64,000 nucleotides of DNA from Apostichopus japonicus (taxonomy: Eukaryota; Echinodermata; Holothuroidea; Aspidochirotida; Stichopodidae). The position numbers were made by a program, and so were the translations under genes. Below are positions 15,336 to 40,920 of this stretch, one piece after another. The notes under the pieces are model-generated. The model searched no databases. It was given only the letters and a program-made list of their open reading frames with translations, and was not told the DNA's origin. How positions within the stretch are numbered: the stretch's first letter is position 1; the number at the start of each line of letters is the position of its first letter. The stretch is from NCBI RefSeq assembly GCF_037975245.1, contig NC_092578.1, positions 9,528,359 through 9,592,358 of the forward strand. Direction: 5' to 3'.

Positions 15336-15954
15336 CAGGCGTGTATCCAGGATTTTCTAACCCGGGGGCGCGATCGAATTACTATCTAAGCGGAGCGCCA
15401 CAGAAAATTTCTGGTTTTGATAGCCCCCCAGATCACAGGAAATGGCACTTCTCGGGCTTGAAAATGATCAACAAGTTGTATACTTTGGCCTGAGAATCAA
15501 GTTTTCCCAATAGTTTTTTTTTTCTATCCATAACCTTTTTCAAGATTGTCACCAGTCACACATCATGTTCGACCTCATCGCTTCTCCTGTGGATCATTGC
15601 TTTGGAAGGTAATACTACGTAACGGCCTATACAATACCCGTCAGCCCCACTTTTCAAGGTTTGAAGCCCATTATTTGTTCAGAATTTGAATTATAAATTC
15701 ACTTCAAAACATATCCATAAATGTTGCACAAAATTTCATCTATAGTCAACCAATATAGAAAAAAAAACCTTCAACCCCTAATAGACCGGTCAGTAGAGGG
15801 AAGTATAATGAAGAATGTTGGTCAGGGAATTTTCGAAAATTCAGACACAGTTAATTTATTGTGTACAAATATTATAAATATAAAACTTCGATATCGTTAA
15901 AAAAGACAAAAAATATCTTCGCCCCACCCCCCCCCCTACTTGGCTACGTGCCTG
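15336..15954. mobile_element. MITE with CAGGCGTGTATCCAGG end, nested in J
   Basis: The left end is CAGGCGTGTATCCAGG and the right end is TTGGCTACGTGCCTG, an imperfect inverted pair. No target duplication is evident, perhaps because the left end abuts the TA tract. It contains part of the shared core (ACTATCTAAGCGGAGCGCCA, 15381-15400). A diverged inverted relative lies at about 38441-39055. Confidence 0.65.
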
Positions 15955-16249
15955 CGGTTAGAAATCTTGTAGGAAACAGGCCAAATGGAAACCCAGTGAC
16001 CCAGTGAACCCATATCGATGTGGATCATATATATGATTGTACGTACTTACACTCATACACAAGAGATGTACAGACATTATGATAATAATCATGAGTGACA
16101 ACATGCTATACGGTCACAGGTCACAGAAACGACGACGAAGAGTCATTTACCTCATAGCGCATGTGTTGGATGAAGTTTTAGCCACCGCCAAATAGGATTT
16201 GGATAAATAATCTCATGCATTATTTTCTATTTATAGCCACACAAAAACA

Positions 16250-16341
16250 CTATGCCACCAAATATTGGGGAGGGGGATATTAGATACTATATCCCCCACC
16301 TAAAATATGCCCCCCCCCCCCCCCATGATCGCCGCTCATGG
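16250..16341. mobile_element. fragment of CATGGGCGGCGATCC-family element
   Basis: A short stretch with alternating GGGGGATAT and ATATCCCCC runs ending CCATGATCGCCGCTCATGG, similar to the right end of the elements at 2862, 23867 and 28102. Only the terminal part is present. Confidence 0.5.
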
Positions 16342-16344
16342 CTG

Positions 16345-16600
16345 CAACGTTCCGTCTGGCTGTGCCTGTGCGTCTGCGATGGAAAGGAGCCGATCGTGCA
16401 CAGCTGCTATTGAATTGAACCTGTGCTCATCGATGCTCGCGTTAATCCGTTCTAAATTTCTCTTTGCTTTGGAGAAGACGTTCTTTCGCTTCAGAAGCAT
16501 TCTCATTGCCAGTTAAGAGCCTCTCTACTTCCCCCAAAATCCGAGAACTTCTGTCAATAACGATCTGTGCTTCATCAAGTTTACCGCAATCGCCAAGGTG
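16345..16600 (-). pseudogene. possible decayed coding fragment inside J
   Basis: On the minus strand one frame reads KLDEAQIVIDRSSRILGEVE and continues as charged, helix-like sequence to a stop near the middle. An overlapping frame continues with RNLERINASIDEH and HDRLLSIADAQ. Codon use and heptad-like spacing suggest an old coiled-coil coding sequence broken by a frameshift, carried in the element's centre. I do not recognise the family, and chance cannot be excluded. Confidence 0.25.
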
Positions 16601-16714
16601 AAAGTAACGCTACCCGTACCCTGTTGTCTCGTCACTGTCATTTGCATGTACTGCTTAGTACACTGACATCGTGTGCGCATGCTTGTAAGACGGGCTGTCA
16701 CGGTTGAATTACTG

Positions 16715-17335
16715 ATATCATCGTCACGGTTGAATTACTGATATCAGCAAATGAATTGGTGATATCATCAAATGAATTGGTGATATCAACAAATGAATTG
16801 GTGATATCAACAAAAGCATGCATTAGTGATATGTACGGTTCATTTGCTGATATCATTAAATCAATTACTGATATCACCAATTGATTTGTTGATATCAGCA
16901 AATGAATAAGTGATATGTTGGAATTGTTGATATCATCAAATGATTTGCTGATATCACCAATTATTTGATGATATCAGCAAATAATTGTTGATATCATCAA
17001 ATGATTTGCTGATATCATCAAATGATTTGCTGATATCACCAATTCATTTGCTGATATCACCAAATAATTGCTGATATCTGCAAATATTTGTTGATATCAG
17101 CAATTATTTGTTGATATCAGCAATTATTTGATGATATCAACAAATGAATTGGTGATATCAGCAAATGAATTGGTGATATCAGCAAATGAATTGCTGATAT
17201 CAACAATTATTTGGTGATATCAGCAAATAATTGTTGATATCAGCAATTATTTGATGATATCATCAAATGATTTGATGATATCAACAATTATTTGCTGATA
17301 TCACCAAATATTTGATGATATCATCAAATATCGAA
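16715..17335. repeat. right TGATATCA palindrome array of element J
   Basis: Inverted counterpart of 14065-14575 with the same ~20-bp spacing and unit types. The outermost six or so units mirror the left arm almost exactly. Confidence 0.8.
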
Positions 17336-17515
17336 TAAAAAGTAAAACGGCTAGCCATACGGGCGCACGTATTGTCCCAGAAGGAATAGCCCGAAGAAAT
17401 TTAAGGGTAAGCTATCATCCTTCACTTTGCTTTGTTTTGGAATCAGGTAATGATTACATGACATCGACTACTGAATGTTTAGACAAAAATCGACTGCTTT
17501 CTTGGGATAGGATCG

Positions 17516-18040
17516 TCTCATATTTAGGGTATCATCGCCTCCTGAAAGTAGTGTCATCGCCTCCTGTATAGAGTATCATCGCCCTCAGAAGTAGTAGCAT
17601 CATCTCCTGTATAGAGTATCGTCGCCTCTTTAAAGTAGTAGCATCGCCTCCCGTATAGAGTATCATCGCCCTCTGAAGTAGTAGCATCATCTCCTGTATA
17701 GGGTGTCATCGCCTCCTGAAGTAGTAACATCGCCTCCTGTATAGAGTATCATCACCCTCTGAAGTAGTAGCATCATCTCCTGTATAGAGTATCATCGCCT
17801 CCTAAAAGTAGTAGCATCGCCTCCTGAAGTAGTAACATCATCTCCTGTATAGAGTATCATCGCCCTCTGAAGTAGTAGCAACATCGCCTCCTGTATAGGG
17901 TGTCATCGCCTCCTGAAGTAGTAACATCGCCTCCTGTATAGGGTATCATCGCCTCCTAAAAGTAGTAGCATCGCCTCCTGTAGAGAGTATCATCGCCTCT
18001 TCAAAGTAGTAGCATCGCCTCCTGTATAGGGTATAATTGT
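17516..18040. repeat. 43-bp minisatellite
   Basis: Imperfect tandem copies of a ~43-bp unit. The unit is built of two related halves, one with ATCATCGCC(T/C)CTGAAGTAG and one with CATC(A/G)(C/T)CTCCTGTATAG. About twelve copies are present. It is not coding and shows no CRISPR-like unique spacers. Confidence 0.8.
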
Positions 18041-18897
18041 CACTTCCTGCAGTAATAACGTCACCAATGGTCCTATTGGCGTACAAAAGCATATTGCTGT
18101 ATTGCGCCGTTGGCCTTTAAAGACAAAGAAAAACTTTTAACATATAAAAATCATTTACCAAATCTTTACAAAACTTTCCATATATTTGTTGCAATACCAT
18201 AGCCCTCTTATCATATCTTGATATTAAGAATCACATGAAAGTTGTTCATAAATTTAAATGATAATGCCAAACGAAAACACTCTTTGGGAGTGTCCACAAA
18301 TATCACTGATTCCAAAAGTGACTTACAATTAAACTCTTACGCCATAAAGTCATGCATGCCCGCAGCCGAGCCGGGCCGCGAATATTTTTTCCCCAAACTG
18401 AACTGACACTGGCGGGCCGTGCCTCTACACGTCCCCTTCCCCTGTGCAGACATCTGTGTCACCGTTAAGTGTACAAAACCTTCACCGTTATCCATAACAG
18501 GACATGAGTATTGTGCCCCTCATTAAATTGCTGGTGTCCCTCCTTTAATCGTTGATACCCCCTCCAATATCAGAATTTTGGCTAGGGGCCTTGGTAAAGT
18601 CACCCTTCGGTAAGATATATCGTGAAAGTCACTTTACAATAGAGTGATCATGCTGGACAGCTTCAAAGAGTAAATATTCAACATTCTTGCTTATTCGTTC
18701 ACGCATACTCTTATATACAACGGTTTCTATATATGGAAAGATAATACTTTGTCAACAACCACAAGATCACGTTGCATTATTTATTACTTCAGTGAATCTG
18801 GTTAAGAGTTGAAAGAGGAAGCTGCTTACAAACACTGTAAAATGTAAGAGCCAGTTTATACAGATCCTTTCGTTACAACTGTACATTAAAGCTGGGA
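18041..18897. other. no gene or repeat recognised
   Basis: AT-rich sequence with a GC-richer patch near 18360-18450. Near 18520 are phrases such as GTGCCCCTC and GCTGGTGTCCCTCC that also occur near 11590, possibly remnants of a repeat. Confidence 0.4.
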
Positions 18898-18905
18898 GAT
18901 AGAAC

Positions 18906-19344
<439 letters not shown>

Positions 19345-19352
19345 GATAAAAC

Positions 19353-20130
19353 ACAGCTCAGCCCTGATTATTGGCTTTATGCTGCATGGGGGACGTAATG
19401 TACACAGTCATCAAGCCTAGAACCATTATGTATAGTGTCCGTCGCAGAACATATTTCCCCGGTAACAGAGCAAGCAGTTTAAAGGAGACACATTTATTAT
19501 TACACTGAGTCAATCATTACTTCGCTGGCAGTTGAAGCCATATATATGGAAGGAGTAACAGTTGCATAAAAAGTTACTGAATAATGACCATTTTGGCGTT
19601 CCATACATACATACCTGTACTATACGATGGAGTACAGGCGTGCGAAAATTCGGTGTTAAAAACATGCATTATTACTTATTAAGCAATAAAGCTATACTCT
19701 CGGTAGATACGGTACCCCAGGATTATCGTTCGATATTCCATTTTTTTTTTACCGAAAAACCTGGATTATCTAAATACAGAGTACTTGATTTATTCGTACT
19801 TAATGCTGTATTGCTTTTCAACAGGTCTATTACGTATGGCGGTTAAAACATTTTCTCGCACGTTCGTCTGACTAAATGATTGGACTGTTGTGATAGGACA
19901 TCAGTGTTTGGTTTGAAATCTTCATTAGTTCCCTCTCTAAACATGGGTTAAAATGGGTTAAGTCATGCTTACGTTAAGTTATTAAAAATTTTAAAAGGAT
20001 GGATTAACATTAACATTCAGACCGTACTAGTGAGGAACCGACGTCATCACCGATTTGGCCATAGAGGTGAATTCCAGAAATATAAGCATATTTTAATAGT
20101 GAACTTCTTGACAACCCGAATTGCTATACA
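19353..20130. other. no gene recognised
   Basis: Unremarkable AT-rich sequence. The longest open frame (19562-19846, plus) has no recognisable domain. Confidence 0.4.
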
Positions 20131-20138
20131 GATACAAC

Positions 20139-20543
20139 TAGGGATGCACCGGATATCCGGTCCGGCCGGACTATCCGGCCGGATAGTGAGAAATTATCCG
20201 GTTCCGGCCGGATAATTTTCAAAATCCGGCCGGATATTTTTCAAAATCTGGCCTGAATTATTCCTTATAAAGGTGTTGGTATTAACTTAAATCAATGTAA
20301 ACTATTTCCAAAAATTAATAAAAAAATTCAAAGTAAGGAAAAATTAGGTTTAACATGTTTAATTTAATTTTCTCAATGGTCTGACCCACTTTTTCTAAAG
20401 ATCAACCAAAATAATACAACTATCATACTTCTACTTCTTATTAATGATTTTCTTTTGTGTAATGAAAAATCCGGTTCCGGCCGGATTTCATGTACTATCC
20501 GGCAAAATCCGGTTCCGGCCTTCCTTAGATCCGGCCATCCTTA
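20139..20543. mobile_element. hAT-like MITE M, CCGGCCGGAT-rich, 8-bp TSD
   Basis: The ends are TAGGGATGCACCGG and CCGGCCATCCTTA in inverted orientation, each followed inward by repeated TCCGGTTCCGGCCGGAT motifs. GATACAAC flanks both sides exactly (20131-20138, 20544-20551). TAGGG fits the hAT terminal pattern. The 405-bp element has no coding capacity. Confidence 0.85.
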
Positions 20544-20551
20544 GATACAAC

Positions 20552-21780
20552 CACTGAAATATTTCTTGGATTATAATATATTAAGTCTAAAATTCTGCCT
20601 AAAGTTATCTTTTAATAAGTCAACTTTCAATTCAAATAAAAAAGTCAGTTACGAACTTACGATCTTTGTAGAACAAAAGGGGATCAGTTACTAAATTTCA
20701 AGGTTATCGAGTCTAAACACTGCCGAAGCCTTCAACGGGAATTACGAGAGATTTGCCTCTTTCTGTGAAACAATCGCTAAGCTAAGTAGGCCTAGCACTT
20801 GAAAGAGATTTTTGGTACCTGGCAAACGGCACCCCTGCACTTTCTACGTAATCATGTGATAGGCTAGATATTCCTAACAAATCCCTTAAACCAGCTGAAC
20901 ATATCTTATTCCATTTGTAATTTTCTTTATTTTCTCTATTCTTCACTCACATGGCTGATTCATTATTAAACCACTGTTTATCTTTCACCATATAGAAAGA
21001 ACATGAACAACATTATGACTAAATTATTCAAAACTAAAGTGAGTGATTAGAAGTAAAGCATGCAGCCGATGCTTTGTTTTTACAGAGCTTTCGAGCATAA
21101 CTAGCTCTTCTTCACTGCATGATCATCGAAAGTGACAAGGAGTAGCAGGAATTGAAACTTTTGAAACTCCAGTAAATGTTCATTTAAGGCTTAAGATATT
21201 GTCGGCTTCTCGGTGCCGGACAAAATGTTAATGTTAATCCCACTGTTTTAAAAACTCTAATAACTCAACGCAGAAAGAAGTTCTTTGAATTTTATGTTAA
21301 CAAAAGAAGTAGAAAAAACAATCCCTTGAATGACATTCGAAACCATTTGCCCTTTTTTGAGAGATTTGTTGTGTATTGTAAACATGTCATTCGAGAGAAT
21401 CGAAGTCTTATGTTTCCGCACTGAGTTTTGTGTTGCATCTTAGGAACTGAACTTAAGATATAAGTACTAGACGTTATAGTCCATTCACTTTGGTTGATGA
21501 CTCTCACTGGCTTAAAGGTCGTTTCTCAAAAAATAATAGTGTAATAGAAATCCACTCTGGCCTGATTGTATAGTGTGTTTATATGGTCTACAATACATCA
21601 ATTTGGTTAAATGTGTGCCTAAAATCATCCTTTAAAGGTATGAGGCAGTATTTGCTTGAATAGATTGATAGTGTGAGAGATATTTTCATATTATATTTCC
21701 ACGTATACCATTATGTAAGGATACTGTTACATACCAGCATGTAAAGAAACACAAATATGGCTGACTGATAGCTATGGAAG
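20552..21780. other. region upstream of actin gene 2
   Basis: No exon or transposon is recognised. It may hold distal regulatory sequence for actin gene 2. Confidence 0.4.
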
Positions 21781-21781
21781 A

Positions 21782-21802
21782 CCATAAATGGTAGTATATA
21801 AA
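21782..21802 (+). promoter_or_regulatory. CArG box plus TATA box of actin gene 2
   Basis: CCATAAATGG (21782-21791) matches CC(A/T)6GG exactly, and TATATAAA follows at 21795-21802. A transcription start would be expected near 21825-21835. CArG next to TATA is the classical actin promoter layout, bound by SRF and TBP. The inferred non-coding exon just downstream supports this reading. Confidence 0.65.
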
Positions 21803-21827
21803 TTTAAGTTATGTTAATTAGTATGCA

Positions 21828-21959
21828 CAAGATGTGACGTCAGGGCATGGCTAGAGATTAAGACGGATCAGTGGTCATTGTTTCAACACACTTTTCTTCA
21901 AGGAGTCTCCAGAAACTGAACCACGCGTCTTCCCACGGCCCCCAATACAACTATTAACT
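21828..21959 (+). other. probable non-coding first exon of actin gene 2
   Basis: The sequence between the inferred start site and a strong donor, GTAAGTTTAT at 21960, has no long frame and reads like a 5' untranslated exon. The partner acceptor would be TTTCCGCCTCAG just before 22884, leaving about 44 untranslated bases ahead of the ATG. Start and end are inference from signals only. Confidence 0.5.
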
Positions 21960-22102
21960 GTAAGTTTATAAACAATTACATATTGGTTTTAGCTTTGCAT
22001 GCATTAATTTCTTTCTTCAAAGAGAGTGTATATTATACCATAGTTGGGCATAATCTTTCTCTTTAGAGTACTGTTCGCTTATTCCCCCCCCCCCAAAAAA
22101 CA

Positions 22103-22310
<208 letters not shown>

Positions 22311-22912
22311 TATCACTTTACTCTTCAATGGGTCTATGGTTACGTGGGCCGGGTTGGGCGGGCCGGGCTTCCGAGTGTGGCATTGGTAGTGATTTGAGTT
22401 TGCTGACCCATCATTTTTCTCAATCATTACATTGACCACACAAGTCAACTGACGGGACGGGTCTAAGCGATGGTCCAATCCCCATTGAGAATTTGTGTTT
22501 AGACAAGAAGCTTATGTAAAATCCCTGCTATCCCTTTTTGCTACATATATGTGTACACGTTCAAATGTTGCTAGTGTATACGCCTTTCGTGCGTGTGTTA
22601 TACAATATCTAATCAGCCATTCTGAAGAAAGTCTGACAAATTTCGTGAGTCACGTGCTCCCTCATGCCCCGTCCTGTGGATGAGGCCATTAGGGGATGAG
22701 AACTTGGAAATGGGAAAGATAGCTGAATTAGACCATGGGGATATTGGAACTCCTCGGCTAGAAAATATAGTACAGTGTATGGTTGATCAATTTTAGCAGT
22801 TTTAAAAGTGGGCAAAACTCTTCGGCCAATTCTAATGACCCTTACGTAATATGCAAATTTCATTTTTTTCAATTTTCCGCCTCAGCAATAATTACCCTCA
22901 TCGTGAACGTGA

Positions 22913-36109
<13,197 letters not shown>

Positions 36110-37397
36110 GTTTCTGTTTCTGACGCTTTCTGCAAAAATACTCTAAAAATCGGAATGCACAAGAAATATATTTTCCTGACCCACATAAGCACCTAACATA
36201 ACTGTTAAACTTAGATAACGTGCTAGGGAAATTGAATCCTTCTCGGTAACTGTGATGATTATGAATAGTTGGCGGTACAACATATATTATATTTCCTTTT
36301 TTTATTTTGACTAAAGTCACTGGTTGGAAATAAGGAAACTGAAGGGTTTTTAATGACTATTTTTTTACTAGATAAGATGATAGGTTAAGAGAGTGGGTGG
36401 GTGGAGTGTAGTGATAGGGCGATGTATGGGGTAAGAAAATTGTACTTATTGCGAGTCCCTCTAGTTTATTGTTATAGAAAAGAGAACCCTAACCCCAACT
36501 GCACCATTGATATTAATTTGATAGATTTATTGATCCATCCATACACTATTGTTTACGGTTATAGAAAAACACGACTTTGTTTTGGTTGTATATAAGAAAC
36601 TTTCACACATATAATCTTAAAAGTGCGAAATGATTAAAAGTCTATATCGAACAAGCGAAAGCTCATGAATAAAACTTTCTCTTAAATATCGAATAAGTTT
36701 TACAATTCCTACCCTCACCCTCCCCTCCCCTCCCTGGGTCCGCGCCTAGTTACAATTAGGAATAGACAAACCGTTCTCTATGAAGACCGTTTAAAAAAAT
36801 GGTGGCGCAATAGCACTTCAGTGAAATTGACTGGACATGCACCTCTCAGTTAGACGTGTAAACATTAATTGCTGCCGCGGGATCAGCTCTTTGTCCGTAC
36901 TAAAAGTAGTTTCCTTTAATTGACTAAATTGAAGAAAGATGGTGATTGATAGCAACCAAATGCATTTACTAGTTGATCACCAAAACTAACATGGTGGGCA
37001 CCATACAGCCGTATGCTTTACAAAGGTCACCCGTATTAACCCCAAATGCATTTATATCTTTGCTAACTATGTCTTTCTATGCTAAATACAATTTGGGATC
37101 GATAATTATTGTCCCTTTCATGTATTCATTTTATCTTATGAGGATGGAGGTGTCTGGTGCATGTTTCATGGAAGAAATGACGGCAGTTTCGTTTACACAT
37201 ATCAAAGGTCATTAAGCTATAGGTGAAATCAAATCTTTGACCAGACATATGGTAAAAGCCTACCCGGGCCGCGATTTTTCCCCAAACAGGTTTACAGTTA
37301 CGGAGTTTTCAGCCAATCAGATTGCTCGTAACGTCAGTATCAATAAAGACCATCGCTTGAAAATTGGAAGACATACACTGAATCAGAAGAAAGATAA
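36110..37397. other. actin 2 3' untranslated region and flank
   Basis: The 3' untranslated region probably extends to the AATAAA near 36669. Nothing is recognised in the remainder. Confidence 0.5.
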
Positions 37398-37884
37398 CAG
37401 GCGCGTATCCAGGGGGCGTTGGGGGCGCGCGCCCCCCGGGTAAGAAAAAGAGGAGAGAAAAAAAGAGAAGGTAAAAGGGAAAAAAGAGGGGAAAAGAAGA
37501 GGAGGAGGGGAAGGAAGGGAAAAGAAAAAGAAGAAAGAGAGAAAAAGGAGAAAGGAGGGAGAAAAGAAAAACGCCAAGACACCGGGAAGAGAAAGAGGAA
37601 CAGTGACATAATTACAGCGCTGATCCCTATTTATATACACAGGGTAGCCAGTGACGGATCGAGGATTTCGGAAGGGGCGTGCGCCTCACCCTTCCCCTTA
37701 CACCGACAACTCCATTTTGACGTTTCCATTTTTCCTCTCTCACTAATGTATCTATATATATACTATATATGGTCTATCATAACGCGTGTGTGTGTATGGA
37801 CGCCTTAAACATTTGTGCTATGAAACCAACTGTGGCTGCCTACAGCCTTCGCCCCTCCCTTGGCAAATTATTCGCTACGTGCCT
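37398..37884. mobile_element. MITE fragments with purine-rich tract
   Basis: Two left-end-like sequences, CAGGCGCGTATCCAGG at 37398 and CAGTGACGGATCGAGG at 37651, precede one right-end-like CGCTACGTGCCTG ending at 37884. No matching flanks were found, so this is likely a broken or nested pair. Positions 37437-37590 are almost pure A/G on the plus strand. Confidence 0.5.
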
Positions 37885-37985
37885 GTTCGAATTTGTAAAG
37901 CAAACAGCAGATATGAAATCATATCAGTGAGCATGAAAATGGCGGTTCCAGGATGAACAGCCTCAAAACTGTCGATGTGTGTAGT

Positions 37986-38426
37986 CATAGGAACCCAATT
38001 TGATTTGGGGGCTGTAACGACTTGCCCGAAAAATATAACCTAAATTTTTCGCGCGCGAAGCGCGCGTTCAACATGTTAAAGTCAATATCATATAAGCAAG
38101 CATCGGTTACTACATCGCATGCCATCGTGTACCGTACGGTCCGTGGAAATTGCGCAGTATACCGCGGGATACTAATGTAAACAACGAAATGTCTTATGTA
38201 GATGTAGTAAAAGCATGGAGGTCAAATTCTCTGTTTTACCATCTGTTTTTACCTCCATGCTTTTACATTAGTAATGGTCTGTTTTTACCACCATAGTAAT
38301 GGCGAATTAGTCGGCCAAGCTTAGAACTTTATTTTAATTATCAAGGAGATTCATTTCCTTTAGCTACATCATTGCAATTTATTTTTCTTTCAGTAGGAGC
38401 CCCCCACCCCGCCTCCTACGCCTATG
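37986..38426. mobile_element. hAT-like MITE H, 8-bp TSD TGTGTAGT
   Basis: TGTGTAGT flanks both sides exactly (37978-37985, 38427-38434). The ends CATAGGAACCC and CTCCTACGCCTATG are an imperfect inverted pair related to the CATAGGCGTACG family. 441 bp, no coding sequence. Confidence 0.85.
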
Positions 38427-38440
38427 TGTGTAGTGTTCGG

Positions 38441-39055
38441 TTTCGGAAATATCTGCTATTTTTTTCATTTCCTTCAACCAAGTTTTATAATAGCCGTTAT
38501 AAGAGGTTTTAATATTTGTACACCAATAAATTATTTTCGAAACTTTCCTGACCAAAATTCTTAATCATACTTCCCACTACTGGTGTAATTTTGACCGGTC
38601 TGTTAGGGGTTGAAGGAGGTTTTTCTATATTGGTTGTCCATAGATGACATTTTTTGCAACATTATGGGTATTTTTTTAAATGAATTTATCATTCGGAACA
38701 AATAATGGGTTGAAAACCTTGAAAAGTGGGGCTGTCGGGTATTGTGGGCCGCGACGTAGAATCACCTATAAAAGCAATGATTCACAGGACATGCGATGAG
38801 GTCGAACATGATGTGTGACTGGTGAAAATCTTCTATGGATGGGAAAAAAACTATTGGGAAATACTTGGTTCTCAGGCAAAAGTATACATCTGGTTGGTCA
38901 TTTTCAAGCCCGAGAAGTGCCATTTCCGGTGATCTAGGGGGATCAAAACCAGAAATTGTTTTGTACGATGCGCGCCAACTGATGGTGGCGCTCCGCTTAA
39001 ATAGTAATTCCCCCCCCCCCCCCCCCCCCGGGTTAGAAAATCTTGGATACGCTGT
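38441..39055. mobile_element. diverged inverted copy of the 15336 MITE
   Basis: It shares, in reverse, ACCGGTC...TTAGGGGTTGAAGG, GGAAATGGCACTTCTCGGGC-like and CCCGGGTTAGAAAATC-like segments with 15336-15954. The shared core is at 38963-39005. The right end, TCTTGGATACGCTGTTG, is decayed. Confidence 0.65.
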
Positions 39056-40579
39056 TGATTGACCTGTGCCCCTTAGTTTAGTCTAGATACTGGGTTTCCT
39101 TCCAAACGCCCTAACTTTCATTTTAATGCTTGGATAATATGTTGACCTTACTTATGATACATAAGCTACATTTCATTGGGTTCGTGTTTTCGTTATCCAA
39201 GATTCATGAGCCGTTCTATTGAAATAGGAATTCGTTTCGTGGAATGGGTACACTAAAATCAACTTCACGATGCGCTATCACTTATCACGTATTCGTGGGC
39301 CATGTTCACATTAGAGAACCGATGAGAATTTGTAATTGAGGATCCTCGTGCGCCCCGAGAGACAGTAAAACTGACTCTGGACGAGTCCACATTTGAGAAC
39401 GCATGGTGGATGAACGAGGAATGAAAATACATTACGCAATGACGAAAAGGTCACGCTGTATGCTTACAATTCACGACGAGGGTTTTGTTCTGTATGCACT
39501 GTCAAACCACACACTCGTGATGTGATACTGTGATGTGATACTGTGATGTGATACTGTGATGTGATACTGTGATGTGATACTGTGATGTGATACTGTGATG
39601 TGATACTGTGATGTGATACTGTGCACAGTGCACAAACGGAGTCTCGGCAGAGAAGCGAGTACTCACTGCCCTATTGAGAATGGGGACCAACAATGACTTA
39701 AGAACAAATAGGGACATTCTTTTGAGCGGGCAGTTCACCTGCATGTGAAATAAAACAAGATGTTGCCATAGCCATGATATGTAATGTATTTCAAAATGAG
39801 TATCTCAAGTGCCCACAAGTTGAAGCAATGATGGACATTGTGCCTATTGTAGCGTACACCGGACTAACACTATGAACGTTAAAATGTTCACTTATTCTAG
39901 GCCTACGCCTAATGTCTAACGTTATAAGCACATACAACATGGCCTACGTAACGTTAGTTTCCTCCAATCAAACTCTCATTCAGGGCTTCAACACGAGTAA
40001 AACTTATCCTGAAGTTGCAATGTGAGATCGAATCGTATACATTTCTCTCGCTGGTTGTAGCTGTTTATAGTAGCCTAGCTACTAGAGTGCTCCCGTCATT
40101 AGAATCGCGACGGTCTGTTTTTTGATACGGAAGTGACGAGGTTATCGCTTGATCCTTTAAGCGTCCGCACTTCAATACTGATTGCCCTTAAGAGGTCAGG
40201 ATCATTTCCGAATGGGAGATCACGATTGCGGCGTCTGATCCCCGGGGCGCAAGCGTCCACACCATACTCTATATACATGCTGCATGAATGTCATCTGTCT
40301 ATGTGATAAATAAGGAGATGAGAGTTATAGACGTAATATCAGTACAGTGCAGACACTTCCATGGTGCAAAGATGTGTTTCTTGATTGACAGATTGGCAAA
40401 CAATATTCTTTCAGGCTGACATCATTGTCTTTGAAATTTCCCACATGTTTTATATTAGTGTTTTTTTTGTTTTTTTTGTTGCACGACTTAATTGCTTCCT
40501 TAATTCCTTCTAACCTCAACAAAGAGGATATGGGGCGTCAAACATTTCCATTGTAAGTATATACAAATTAGGCCTACAT
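39056..40579. other. no gene recognised
   Basis: Apart from the 13-bp tandem repeat at 39516-39620 I see no exon, transposon end or regulatory site that I could support. Confidence 0.4.
39516..39620. repeat. 13-bp tandem repeat
   Basis: About eight copies of TGTGATGTGATAC. It is not coding. Confidence 0.92.
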
Positions 40580-40916
40580 AGGGTGTGAAGACTCGGGCAT
40601 AAAGAAACGTCTCATGCCGGTAATCTGACCTAGCTTCGAATGAGGTGTAACAGTAGTGTTAGACACCAACATCGATCCCAGCAAATAAACACACAGCTTG
40701 CTACCGTCGGTAATTAGTCACTACATACAGCTACGGTCAATACCCACAACACAGTGTACATAGCAACGTGGACATCTCAGGTCTAGATATAACAAGGTAT
40801 CACGTTTCATTACTGTCTGCATTTTGTAGCGACAAGAGAAAAATTTCACTTGCAAGCAACGGAAAGTTAACTTTTAAAGATGGCGGTACGCTGTTTGGGG
40901 CGAGTCTGCAATGCCT
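40580..40916. mobile_element. TTAA-type MITE N2
   Basis: Same family as 30566-30873. It shares TTGCTACCGTCGGTAATTAG, ATTACTGTCTGCATTTTGTA and TTTGGGGCGAGTCT. TTAA follows the right end (40917-40920); the left TTAA has decayed. It has an extra ~45-bp internal segment. Confidence 0.72.
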
Positions 40917-40920
40917 TTAA

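Noticed and set aside
17516-18040. CRISPR-like array
   Set aside because: Units are contiguous and imperfect, with no unique spacers, and the genome is eukaryotic.
37398-37884. Single complete element here
   Set aside because: No matching flanking duplication, and two left-end-like sequences with only one right end.
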